Assembly: GCF_964340395.1 (NCBI RefSeq)
Contig: NC_135550.1
Coordinates: forward strand, 23,874,176 to 23,938,175
DNA length: 64,000 bases
Direction of reading: 5' to 3'
From: Glandiceps talaboti
Lineage: Eukaryota > Hemichordata > Enteropneusta > Spengelidae
Below the pieces are notes generated by a model. The model ran no database searches and was not told where the DNA came from. It saw only the letters and a list, made by a program, of their open reading frames with translations. Of this stretch, positions 1 through 9,944 are shown in pieces. The position numbers and the translations under genes are program-made. How positions within the stretch are numbered: position 1 is the stretch's first letter; each line of letters begins with the position of its first letter.

Positions 1-253
1 TACATGCTAAAGAGAACTACAATCGAAAGATGTGGAACGGAAATTTAAACTTTGAATCAATAAGAAGAATACTTTTCCAGCTGTTTGTTTGTTTGTTTTC
101 TTACTTGCCATTTACTCGTACCGAAGATAATATGCACAGAAGATTTCTAGCATTTTACTGCTTTACACGTTTATGCACAAAAACACTGCAACTACATGTA
201 AGTTAGGTATACTACACTACATGGAATAGAATGGCAAAGTGTGGTTGGAATGC

Positions 254-400
254 TGTATGTATGTATGTATGTATGTATGTATGTATGTATGTATGTATGT
301 ATGTATGTATGTATGTATGTATGTATGTATGTATGTATGTATATGTGTGTGTGTGTGTGCGCGCGTGCGTGCGCGCATGCATGCATGCATGTATGTATGT
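254..400. repeat. (ATGT)n microsatellite with GT/GC tail
   Basis: About 21 ATGT units run from 254 to 340, then a (GT)n stretch, an alternating GCGCGTGCGTGCGCGC block and a few ATGC/ATGT units. Long open frames here are artefacts of the repeat. The same ATGT-GT-GC order recurs near 24.8 kb and 55.8 kb. Confidence 0.98.
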
Positions 401-1699
401 TCTCACAGAGTGTCTTATGCCACAATGTATCTTTGCCACTTTATTTGGATCTATACAGCGTTGCTGAGAGATGCCACAAATCTGTATTGATGAAGATGAT
501 CTTTTCGAATCATTAGTACATATAGTACGAGGGCTTCAATGTCATCCATTAAATACAGTTCACGGTCAAACTTTTTCAAGGCAACTCAGCCTACAAGGTT
601 TACAGAAATCAATTGCTTAGATTATGTGAGGCTAGGAATATTTGAATGTTGATACTATAGTCTAAATGTATTATGTCGAATTATATACCCTGAAATACTA
701 CATAATGAAAAGTGTCATCTGAGTTGATGTAGTCAATGTACAAAAAACCGGAGTTTTACAATAAGATGTCTCCAATCATGCGTTATTGTTGATATTTTAA
801 AGGTTACGAACTCAATCATTTCCATGTGAATAGTTGCTAGGAGAGAACATAACACTGTAGTTGGGATAAGTAGTATTAATTATTTCACCGTGGTTCCATG
901 TAACGTCGATGTCGTGACTATCGAATATTAACAACACAAACCAAATAATTCACAATTGTGCATCAAAATTTCATGTTGCTAAATCATTCAATGCTGCGAT
1001 TTGAGATTAATGGCAAAGGTGTCCTTGCTATATATTGTGTCAAATTTAATTCACGTTGATACAACTCTTCCACGCATATTATACAAGCTGTACAATGTAC
1101 AAGCACTGCTGAATACGCTTGCAGAACATTGCAGATTTGACATTCAACGGGGAGCTTTAGGCGTTGCAGGTTCTGAAGATGTGTGAAGGAAATTTCCATC
1201 ATGTAGGATAAAGTTTGTATGATTTCGAGGACTAGATTGTCTTAAAAAGACATTTCTGATACAGACGAAACCATGGTACAAAACATTGGCAGTTATACAT
1301 TTAATGGCTACAACAGTATTAATCTGATAAACATATATCTTGGTTTGGGAATACGATGATTTTTCCAATGTACCATCACCTGACGTATAAAGGCTGTATT
1401 GAGAACATGGGATTCATTAATAACAACCCAGAAGGATTCGTTTGGATTAACAAGAAAATCGCTAAATGTTATTATAGGTGATTATCGGGTGGTAAAATAT
1501 ACGCCATTACAGATTACTTGGTATATTGAATAAATTATGTATTATATATCACAGTCATTGTAATATACAAATAAAATATCAAATTCAAAGATAAAATGGG
1601 AGTAAAGACACACCATACTAAATTATGCCTATGACCGTGGCTTTCACTGATACCTGCGCGACACAAAAAAAAATCATCAAATTATTGTTGTCTACTCAC
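401..1699. other. No gene seen; probably start of SLC13-like intron 1
   Basis: If the minus-strand exon at 1700-1798 is real, this stretch is the 5' part of its first intron. I looked on the minus strand for the next SLC13 segment (the conserved motif around a Tyr-Trp-Cys/Val-Thr-Glu) and did not find it. Short open frames on both strands here lack splice sites and recognisable motifs. Confidence 0.5.
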
Positions 1700-1798
1700 C
1701 GACGAGGGGAAACACAGTGGTAGCGGCAAGAGCAAAATCGGCGCTATGATAAAAATAACAGTCTTCTTAAATGATAGGACGGTTTTCAGTGTACTCAT
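1700..1798 (-). CDS. SLC13-like Na+/dicarboxylate cotransporter, first coding exon (partial)
   Basis: The exon encodes 33 residues from an ATG at 1798-1796 and ends at a clean GTGAGT donor (1699-1694, minus strand), in phase 0. The peptide is a short polar start, then a hydrophobic first membrane segment containing PILLLPLP followed by a Pro-Ser-Ser turn. Known vertebrate SLC13 members (NaDC1/NaCT/NaDC3) start the same way, with a LLLPLP-type segment about 20-30 residues in and an exon border near residue 34. SLC13 proteins import succinate, citrate or sulfate with sodium at the plasma membrane. Remaining exons would lie to the left, outside the window. The call rests on one short segment, so another multi-pass transporter is possible. 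Confidence 0.6.
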
Positions 1799-2386
1799 TT
1801 GTCGTTCTTGGTGGTTTTCAGGCTCCATTTTTTCCTTAGAATATTTAGAAGAAGCGATATCCAAGGAACGACAAATTTTCCAGCAGCAGACGTGACTCAG
1901 TCTGATGACCTCAAGTTGACCCCATCTTTCCAGCAGGGAGTCTACATTAGAGTATTCAGGAATCCATTTGCTGATACATTTCTGGAAAAGAAACCAATTA
2001 GCGTGCAAGGACTTAAGGGTCGCTGATAAAGCCAGGGTTCATGACCTGAGTGAAAGGTTTACAGTTAGTATACCAATTGCTAATATATATATATAGAAGA
2101 ACGTACTTTACAAACAATGGCAGATGTTAAATTTAAAACGTTAACTGTTACACTTCCACTTAGAATAAGTCTGGCTGTGTCGAACTGAAAATTCTCTTGC
2201 AACCTCTTGTAGGTTATTGTAATTACCAAAGTTAGATGTGTTTGTCTTTTCCCCTCTCAAAGACTGATTGACACACATGATACATTAATATACATTTCGA
2301 CATCAGCGACTACTTTCTCATTAAGAAGTCACTTTGGTTTCACCATGAATGATAAACACATATGAGTACTAGCCTTCTAATGGAAT

Positions 2387-2600
2387 TTGTCTCCATATTG
2401 AATTGAATTTTATTTTCACCAGAAACATAAGATAATAACATTACAGAGAGGAAAATACAAATACAATAAAAGAAAATGCTCTGGTGAGGACCATGGAAAT
2501 AGTTTACTAGAAACTAATCTAGTCCATGGTCCTCATCCTGTCAAAATATAGAAGGTATGACAGCTGTCTCTGTACGAAATGTGTGCGATAATACTCAGAT
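2387..2600 (-). mobile_element. 3' end of a CR1/L2-like LINE (antisense, truncated)
   Basis: Read on the minus strand, this has the form of a non-LTR element 3' UTR: a nested stem-loop (2485-2535), a T-rich spacer, an AATAAA, then a tail of TTCAA repeats at about 2400. The 12-bp stem TGAGGACCATGG/CCATGGTCCTCA is perfect, and a smaller TAGTTT/AAACTA stem sits inside it. The complete LINE at 14.9-19.0 kb has an analogous nested hairpin ahead of its tail, although the sequences differ. I see no coding remnant upstream, so this is probably a 5'-truncated copy of another family. Confidence 0.5.
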
Positions 2601-2610
2601 GCAACCTTTA

Positions 2611-3690
2611 GCCCACTGCTAGTTTTATTTGACAAATTCTCTTGACAATAGCGTAGGCGAGATTGGAGCTGTTGTCATATTTGCTTATGTTCTGAAGTCA
2701 TTCGTTTAAAACATGATAGGTAATTCAATTCAATGAATTGACTTCTTGACGTAAAATGAACCCCTGTCTACTTTTTATGTAGTGGTTCCGCGTTTCCTTG
2801 CTCTGAGGGGAAATAATGTAACACGCCCCCATGCGGTCGGACAATGAAAAAGATATGGTAAAACTAATCATCGTTACACGTGTACATGGAGACTGTCAAC
2901 AGTCGTCTTGACTTTTTTGTAATTTAACTTTAATATTATTGTTGCCGCTGAAATCAATAGAATTAAACATGGTGTGCGCAGGATAGGACGTTCCATAAAG
3001 TCAAGAGATTATATTTTAGGTGTTCGAATCCTCAGCGAGTGAGTAGCGCGCGTTCTGTATAGTACTGTGTACATGCTTACTATTGTATGTTGTAGGTTAT
3101 GTATTTGCACACAACTAGTATTTAAATAAAACATATTTCAGAAGGTTTTTCAGGAATACGACAAAATATAATCTGCGTCTGAATACAGACTAGTGTACAT
3201 GTGTAAATGAAAGTTTTGCTTCGGTAAAGTAACAATTAGAAATATCTTTATTTTTTTCCAAATTCATAATCATGTTTTCACTACATCTAAATTGATAAAT
3301 CAATGCTAGCTGAATATTGAAAACGTTTGCAATGAAAACTACTGGTCACACGCGTGAGTACATACCTCCGAGTTCTCCTGATAAACCAGTTATTAATATG
3401 TTGCATTAAACATTAATATATATATATATTATATATATATATATATATCCGAAAGCGCTGAGGGCGTCTTCAAGGGTTGGAACTAAATGACTGATACAAG
3501 TAATATAATTATACAATGGCTGCATTGCAATCTTTACTCAAATTCAGACCTTGAAATGAATCGCGTGTCTATAAAAATCTATTGTCATGTTTTCATCATT
3601 GACAAGGACGCGGTTTCTACATGGATTTCTATATTAGTGGATATATCGCACAACTTACCAAACTCTCACAGTTTAACTAAAGACACTCTC
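2611..3690. other. Intergenic; no gene seen
   Basis: There are only short open frames without splice context. A (TA)n tract with one phase break lies at about 3415-3448. The AT-rich non-coding sequence shows no recognisable regulatory element. Confidence 0.5.
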
Positions 3691-3692
3691 AT

Positions 3693-4130
3693 TTGAATCG
3701 CCAGCAGGTATTAGTGTTTGCCAACATCGGAACAACGTTGTCCATTTTCATATGGTTTTACCCTGATCTTATTAACTACGGTTTGGAAGTTTGGGGAAAT
3801 GGATATTCCACACATTCACACTCTGTTTTGAAGGCACAAAGCGTGGCAGTCCGTGCAATACTTTTATCTCATCTACGGATCACTATGTTTCCCCCCTCCT
3901 ATTTACAGAACTTGACATTTATAAACTGTACAGGTTTTCAATCAGCTCTGTTGAACATGATTTGACTTTTTTTTCCATGAGAGCGCCTCTAACGGTGAAA
4001 CATGTCCAACCTCGTAGGACATTCACGTATTTATCGTTGAAGGCTACATGTAGGTAGGTGCCCGTCTACAACAATGGACGTCACTTGTGGCGAGCAAATG
4101 AGATCATATCTCTTGGCGCATGGCGTTCAA
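3693..4130 (+). pseudogene. Decayed LINE reverse-transcriptase C-terminal fragment
   Basis: The open frame at 3693-3965 contains YGLEVWG, then YSTHSHS, and AVRAI. These align in order with YGIEVWG, YSSHLTC and AVRAI in ORF2 of the intact LINE at 15.8-18.8 kb (ORF2 residues about 830-860). The preceding 20 residues also follow the ORF2 pattern loosely. Further downstream, an out-of-frame segment near 4075-4130 resembles the terminal LWNSLP-type motif. The frame is broken and the fragment lacks the endonuclease and catalytic FADD region, so it is a dead, 5'-truncated relic of a related element. Confidence is high for LINE origin and lower for the exact ends. Confidence 0.7.
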
Positions 4131-4139
4131 TCCAATTTT

Positions 4140-5348
4140 TTTTTTATAAATGATATATTAGTAAGTGGTAATTAATGTTGCAAATTTAGATAGAGTACAC
4201 AGCTATGCGATTTTGACAGACATAGAGCCAAACAACTTGGGTCTTAATCCTCGGAGTTCTAGATATGAAAAATCTCAAGTCTCTTGCCAGAAGTATAACG
4301 TCAAAACTAAACTATGTACTAGCATACTATTCTTCACTTTTACCAAATACAATTTTACCAACAGTGGCAGTTTTTTTCTCAGAGTAAGAATAGAAAACAC
4401 AGCTACCTATTCGTTTCTTTTCTCGATGTGTAAAATATAGACGATGTTAGTATGACGAAAAAATCGGCATGCCCTCGCCTTACGACATATTGAGGAGATC
4501 TAATAACAAACATTACATTACAAAAACGTACAGTTAATACAGTGATAAACAACACAGCCTTTAAAACGAGTTTGAAAATAGCCAAGATAAAATGCAATTT
4601 TTTCAAATGATATGAAATAGTGATGTGGATTAATGTTTAAGTTACTTTTTATAATGGGGTTGGAAATCTACTCTCTTTATAGAATTCATTTTCATAAAAT
4701 ATAACCAATAAGTAGACTTCGTTTCCTGTATTAATACACAGGTTGCTAAAAATTAATGCTTACATGCTATCAGGACTGGAATCACGAACACAGTTGTGTA
4801 GCTCAAACGGATGAGTCTATTGTAGTCAACGATTTCCGAACTATGTCGACTGCTAAATAAAAGCATCGCGAGGGAAATCTTTGAGATAGTAAACAATTTG
4901 AACTCCTAGATCCGGGAAATGATTATTTCACCGCAGTGGAATGGTGGTTGAGGTTTAACTGAAATCCAATGGGAAATCTATGAGAGAACAAACGAAGACT
5001 CAGACTTATTGTCAGTATAAATTATCCATCGTCTATATAAAGTATTTATTGAGAACTGTTGGGAACATGCACCGTTTTGAAGACGACCTTTCAGTATCAG
5101 TACAATGTACTACGAAAAACGCCCCGGGAAACCATACTCTGACGGAGACATATCCTTTTAATAGACGTCTCGTCTCAAACAGTTCTATTATTTACGAAAT
5201 ACCATTTTGTGCCACTTGACTTTTCAAATTTATATGCAAAATATGATCAAATCTTGTCATATCTTAAGACATACAATATTACTCACCCTGTACTCAATAC
5301 TCTGGCCAACTACTGGTACCACAATACTAACCAATATCACCACTGACT
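4140..5348. other. Intergenic; no gene seen
   Basis: AT-rich sequence with short uninformative open frames on both strands. I see no splice-bounded exon, structured RNA or repeat here. Confidence 0.5.
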
Positions 5349-6779
5349 TCACAACTGGGTTAGCTGCATATCATGTAAAACAATGACATACCAGTACTTA
5401 CATTGGGTCAACTGTATATCATGTAAAACAAGGACATACCAGTACTTACCTTGGGTCATCTGTATATCATGTAAAACAATGACATACCAGTACTTACCTT
5501 GGGTCATCTGTATATCATGTAAAACAATGACATACCATGATGGGTGAATGGTTAGCGTGACCGGCTTGGAATCTACAGGTTGCAGGTTCGAGCCCCGTCG
5601 CTGCCTGCTGTTTGTTTCTGAGTGGCTAAAGTCCTTGGGCAAGATTTGAACCACGACTGTGCCTCAGTCAACCCAGCTGTATAACTGGGGACCTGGTAGG
5701 ATGTAGGTTGCAATGTGAAGGCTTTAATCCTATGCGCTTAAATGGCTGCAATGGATTGTATGCTCCCCGGGGAGTTGAGGAAGACTAAAGGGCCGTTGTG
5801 CTGTTCTGATCCGAGCCAGGGGTAATAATTGTAAAGCGCTTTGAGCACGGAGTGGGAAAGCGCTATATAAGAAACCAACATTATTATTATTATTATTATA
5901 CCAGTACTTACCTTGGGTCATCTGTATATCATGTAAAACAATGACATACCAGTACTTACCTTGGGTCATCTGTATATCATGTAAAACAATGACATACCAG
6001 TACTTACCTTGGGTCATCTGTATATCATGTAAAACAATGACATACCAGTACTTACCTTGGGTCATCTGTATATCATGTAAAACAATGACATACCAGTAAT
6101 TACCTTGGGTCATCTGTATATCATGTAAAACAAGGACATACCAGTACTTACCTTGGGTCATCTGTATATCATGTAAAACAATGACATACCAGTACTTACC
6201 TTGGGTCATCTGTATATCATGTAAAACAATGACATACCAGTACTTACCTTGGGTCATCTGTATATCATGTAAAACAATGACATACCAGTACTTACCTTGG
6301 GTCATCTGTATATCATGTAAAACAATGACATACCAGTACTTACCTTGGGTCATCTGTATATCATGTAAAACAAGGACATACCAGTACTTACCTTGGGTCA
6401 TCTGTATATCATGTAAAACAAGGACATACCAGTACTTACATTGGGTCAACTGTATATCATGTAAAACAAGGACATACCAGTACTTACCTTGGGTCATCTG
6501 TATATCATGTAAAACAATGACATACCAGTACTTACCTTGGGTCAGCGGTATATCATGTAAAACAATGACATACCAGTACTTACCTTGGGTCATCTGTATA
6601 TCATGTAAAACAATGACATACCAGTAATTACCTTGGGTCAACTGTATATCATGTAAAACAATGACATACCAGTACTTACCTTGGGTCATCTGTATATCAT
6701 GTAAAACAATGACATACCAGTACTTACCTTGGGTCATCTGTATATCATGTAAAACAATGACATACCAGTACTTACCTTG
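5349..6779. repeat. 48-bp minisatellite, about 22 units, split by a SINE
   Basis: A degenerate first unit begins near 5349 and near-identical 48-bp units follow to 5537. A SINE occupies 5538-5897 and the array resumes from 5898 to 6779 with 19 unit junctions. Because 48 is a multiple of 3 and the unit lacks stops in one frame per strand, both strands give long periodic open frames: a 16-residue repeat containing YWYVIVLHDI on minus, and one containing YQYLPWVICI on plus. These are not evidence of a protein. On the minus strand 18 of the 22 intact junctions read CAAGGTAAGT, a full consensus 5' splice site; two read GGTAAT and two ATGTAAG variants. Units vary at only a few positions (caatgaca/caaggaca, catctgt/caactgt), which suggests recent amplification or homogenisation. 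Confidence 0.97.
5538..5897 (+). mobile_element. tRNA-derived SINE with (ATT)n tail
   Basis: The head has RNA polymerase III promoter boxes: an A-box-like TGGGTGAATGGTTAGCG from about 5541 and a B-box GGTTCGAGCCC at 5585-5595, about 40 bp apart as in a tRNA. A roughly 200-bp body follows. Near the 3' end AAAGCGCT appears twice (5833-5840 and 5857-5864), and the element ends in (ATT)n. It sits inside a minisatellite unit and is flanked by ATACCA at 5532-5537 and 5898-5903, a 6-bp target-site duplication that defines its ends. Body and tail look like SINE types widespread in marine invertebrates; which central-domain family (Deu, Meta, MESC or other) needs alignment. It cannot be a functional tRNA gene, since no cloverleaf beyond the boxes is preserved. 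Confidence 0.85.
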
Positions 6780-6829
6780 TTGTAGTCGTGAAAGAGTCAG
6801 ACTGTTGTAAGTTCTCAATGGGGAACGCC

Positions 6830-8520
6830 TTAGTGAAATTAGTCAAATACACGTCTGATAGTTTTTCCTGTATCAAACTGTGACACTGATATAAGTTTGC
6901 ACATTGAGTATTTTCTTGATATAATATTATTTTCAAGCTGTGAGGGCAAAATTAGTGCTAGGACAGTGATTCGAAGAATACTAGCATACGTCACAATTTG
7001 AATATATTAAGTACAATGCAATAATTATCCGAGTGACGATAAGTAAGGTTTGCCAAGAAAAAGAAGCTTCAATTTGCCACTCGATTTTGTGGTACATGTC
7101 AATGTATATTATCATCACCAGAAAGTTCACCAAGTTTGTAGCATGATTGGGTTACAGTCTAATGTTGCCAATATGTACCTTAGTCCACTGTCACTGACGT
7201 TTTGCAATATTGGGACCATAACGTGATTGAAATATGTTGCAAGTGTGACTTTACGCGTTTCTAGGCCGGCTTCGTGACCGTCACCTAACAAAGCCCAGTG
7301 TCATCAAGTGCCAATTAATGTTTGGAATATGTGTAAATTTGTTCTCCCCACCGTTGTCATTTGTCAAGTTTCCCCCACTAGCACGCAACAACCAAATAAG
7401 GCAGAGGCTGTCACACACGAAGTTTCCTATATATATATTCAGTAGTAGTTGATACTAAACTAGTTCTCCCTAGGTTTGTGACCATAAAAATACAAAAATG
7501 AAATATCTGGCAAAATGTTTGCTTTTGTCATTCGACCTTGAAGGTTTGGGTCAAAGTCATCTGCATATTGTAAAGAGAAAATTCACTTCCTGAAATCTGG
7601 TGAAGATTCCAGTGTCGAGGATATCTTCATGTGTCCGAATTTGTGAGATTCTGGCGCCCAATCAATTATTAATGAAATCTCGATCTCTATCACGTGACTT
7701 TGATATGATCATGAAAAATTTAAATGCATGAAGTTTCGTCATGTTTTATGTAAGGAGTCATGGTTACATGCATATGAGATGAAATTTTACACACTTTGAT
7801 GTCGAACTATTAATCACAGAGAGGAAAAGATATTTTTCTTGTCTGTGTATTAATATATAGTGGTAATGATATGTAAGAAAAGGCCTTGACAGGGAATGTA
7901 GGGAGCCCATCCCTGGTCAATAGGGACTCTATCTATGATAACTAACCTAGTTGCTGAGATATTGCTCGAATTATGGGATCACCAAAGCAAAAATGAGAAC
8001 CAAAATGTAGCTTTACAAAATCATAGTGACGTATAAAAGTCTCAATTTATTACAACACGTTTTGTGCCAGCTGTGAACTAAAATAGTCTGCAGAAATATA
8101 ATATAGCGCACACACTGACGGTCAGACAACTCAGGTACAGTCAAGCGAAATTCATTGTAACGACGCCTGAGGCGTTACCCATTGGCACTAACAACCACTT
8201 TGTGATCGAATACAACCAAGCCATGGTGTTCTTTGTTGACACATTCGACACTGTCTGTTTTTCTCGGAGATTTCTACCATTTGTGAGCAAGGGACTGTCT
8301 AAACACGAACTGTTGACAATATTCCGTGAAAAGGAAAAGCCATAGCAGCAAATATTTATATTACAAGGCATTGCAATAATTGAAAACCACGAGTTATTGT
8401 ACTGCAGCTGTCACAGAGTTAAATATAGCAGTAACTGAAGTCTGCGTCTAACGATATACAGCAACGGCATGTCGATCTATTGTCTATAGTTTGGGTTGGG
8501 TCCGAAAAATGACAGTAGTA
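6830..8520. other. Intergenic; no firm gene
   Basis: AT-rich non-coding sequence. A minus-strand frame of about 60 codons is open from about 6950 down to the donor at 6780 (discussed as a finding). Another minus-strand stretch near 8300-8170 is coding-like for about 35 codons and ends at a GTAACG donor, but its acceptor is weak. I do not call either as a gene. Confidence 0.4.
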
Positions 8521-8523
8521 TAT

Positions 8524-8769
8524 TCAAGTTAATAAGGCAATGCTAACTTCATTAAGATTCGAGTTCATTGTAAAGCTGGGAAACATTAGCCGTAAGTGGC
8601 CGCTAAGCGCCACCCGTGCATTGTCTACTTCTTTGTAGTTGTCAACAAAAGGGATGAATAGAACGTTTTGCAGAGCAAACAGAAGCAAAGCTGTTATTAT
8701 AAATACTGGCTGGGCAAGGCTGTTGCTCTTTGTAGCCACTCGACTTGTTTTATGGTGACTTGGTTCCAT
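8524..8769 (-). CDS. Possible N-terminal exon of a membrane-anchored protein
   Basis: An 81-codon frame opens with ATG at 8769. It encodes about 20 polar/basic residues, then a hydrophobic stretch of about 22 residues (VFIITALLLFALQNVLFI) and a charged stretch after it. This is a type II signal-anchor layout as seen in Golgi enzymes. It lies head-to-head with the PKDCC-like gene, 467 bp from its ATG, so a shared promoter is possible. I do not recognise the protein, no downstream exon could be joined with confidence, and the coding part may end at an internal donor before 8524. It could be a chance open frame. Confidence 0.25.
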   Translation of the reverse strand: MEPSHHKTSRVATKSNSLAQPVFIITALLLFALQNVLFIPFVDNYKEVDNARVALSGHLRLMFPSFTMNSNLNEVSIALLT

Positions 8770-9118
8770 AATAATCCCGCTCAGCTTGGCTTCACACGGC
8801 CATCTCCCTTATCTAAGTATCTCAGTTGTCGAGGCCGTATAAACATCGACATTTCACTTTTCCAAACGTTAGAAGAATTTATCATCCCAGCACGGACTGG
8901 CTTTCCCACCCCACGAAAAAAGTGTCAGACCACCGGAACGCCCCCACACATCACTCACCCTTTCATGACATCAGCTTATTGACGCTTCCTAAAGAGTCGT
9001 AATTACTTGTTGTTGATGACGAATCAATTTGTCCTCATTTGTCACGTGTATTCATATTTTGTACTCGTCACTCTTTAGAGTATACACAACCGACAGGGTT
9101 ACGTCACTTTCGTTGTTC

Positions 9119-9184
9119 ATGGCGATTCAACGCGCACGAAGCGGTCGTATATCTGTTGTGATAGATCGGCAGACATTTCAGTGA
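9119..9184 (+). promoter_or_regulatory. Upstream ORF in the PKDCC-like 5' leader (21 codons)
   Basis: An ATG followed by G starts a 21-codon frame ending at TGA 9182-9184, 52 bp before the main ATG at 9237. If transcription begins upstream of 9119 it would reduce initiation at the main start. A palindromic E-box CACGTG lies at 9043-9048. No TATA box is evident and the transcription start is not known. Confidence 0.3.
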
Positions 9185-9236
9185 GAAAACACAACCCATC
9201 AGCATAGCTACTTTGAATCTCCACTGTGTTGTTAAA

Positions 9237-9944
9237 ATGGCGTGTTTAGGACTATGGAAGTATGCCTCCATTAAGCGACTCTTTCAACGGCGTTTGATAT
9301 GCATGTTATGTCTTTGCTTTGTCTTACTACTTATTTTCTCAGGAAATATATTTGTACTTTCGCCCCAAGAAACATCCACCTTCGAGGAGTATCGTATATG
9401 GTCGACGGACAGGTTTCCTGGTCATTCAGCTGTGGAATTTGAAGCTCGCCTTACAAAGCATATCGGGGATTTACACACGGACTTAAAGAAACACCAGAAT
9501 GAAGTGAACCAATACGAAAACTTGCTGAAACAACTACATGTCCACCCGTTGGAACCAAATCTACGACATCTCATGGATACCGAGTATGATTTGAAAGCGA
9601 ATTCTTTCCACGGTCAAAATGGAAACGAAAAGTCAAAGAAGCAATATCCAGGACTATCTGTGTCGTCCATACTGTCAGCTAAGCGTCATTTGACACTGGG
9701 ATGTGAAAGTCTGGCAAACGTCAGCAATAGAGAACCCATTGGAATAGGATATACAAAATACGTGGAAAAGGGGGACTACAACGGAGAAAAACTGGCTATC
9801 AAATCAGTGGCTTTAAATGGACACGATATGAACGAATGTACCCAAAAGTATATGAGCTACAGTGACTGTCTGAAACTGGCCAATTATAAACTGCTTAAAG
9901 AGATAACATTGCTCACTCAACTGCAACACACCAGTATAATACAG
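9237..9944 (+). CDS. PKDCC: PKDCC/VLK-like secretory-pathway protein kinase, exon 1
   Basis: This first of seven exons encodes residues 1-236 of a 517-residue protein. The ATG at 9237 is the first ATG in frame and has a favourable context (AAAATGG). Residues 20-42 form a hydrophobic signal-anchor or signal peptide after a basic start, as expected for a kinase that acts in the Golgi and outside the cell. Residues about 70-105 are charged and heptad-like, possibly a short coiled coil. The kinase domain starts near residue 153 (LGC) with a glycine loop GIGYT (169-173), an AIKSV motif whose Lys189 should bind ATP, and a helix-C Glu222 in YKLLKE. Known family members phosphorylate extracellular proteins on tyrosine. 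Exon 1 ends with CAG/GTAATA in phase 0. Confidence 0.9.

Noticed and set aside
5538-5610. A tRNA gene
   Set aside because: Pol III boxes are present, but the sequence continues into a SINE body and tail with a target-site duplication and no complete cloverleaf is evident.
6181-6627. 148-codon plus-strand frame over the same array
   Set aside because: It is the complementary by-product of a stop-free unit whose length is a multiple of three.
5730-6818. 362-codon minus-strand open frame of 16-residue repeats
   Set aside because: It is produced by the 48-bp minisatellite and runs through the inserted SINE, so it cannot be a conserved repeat protein as it stands.
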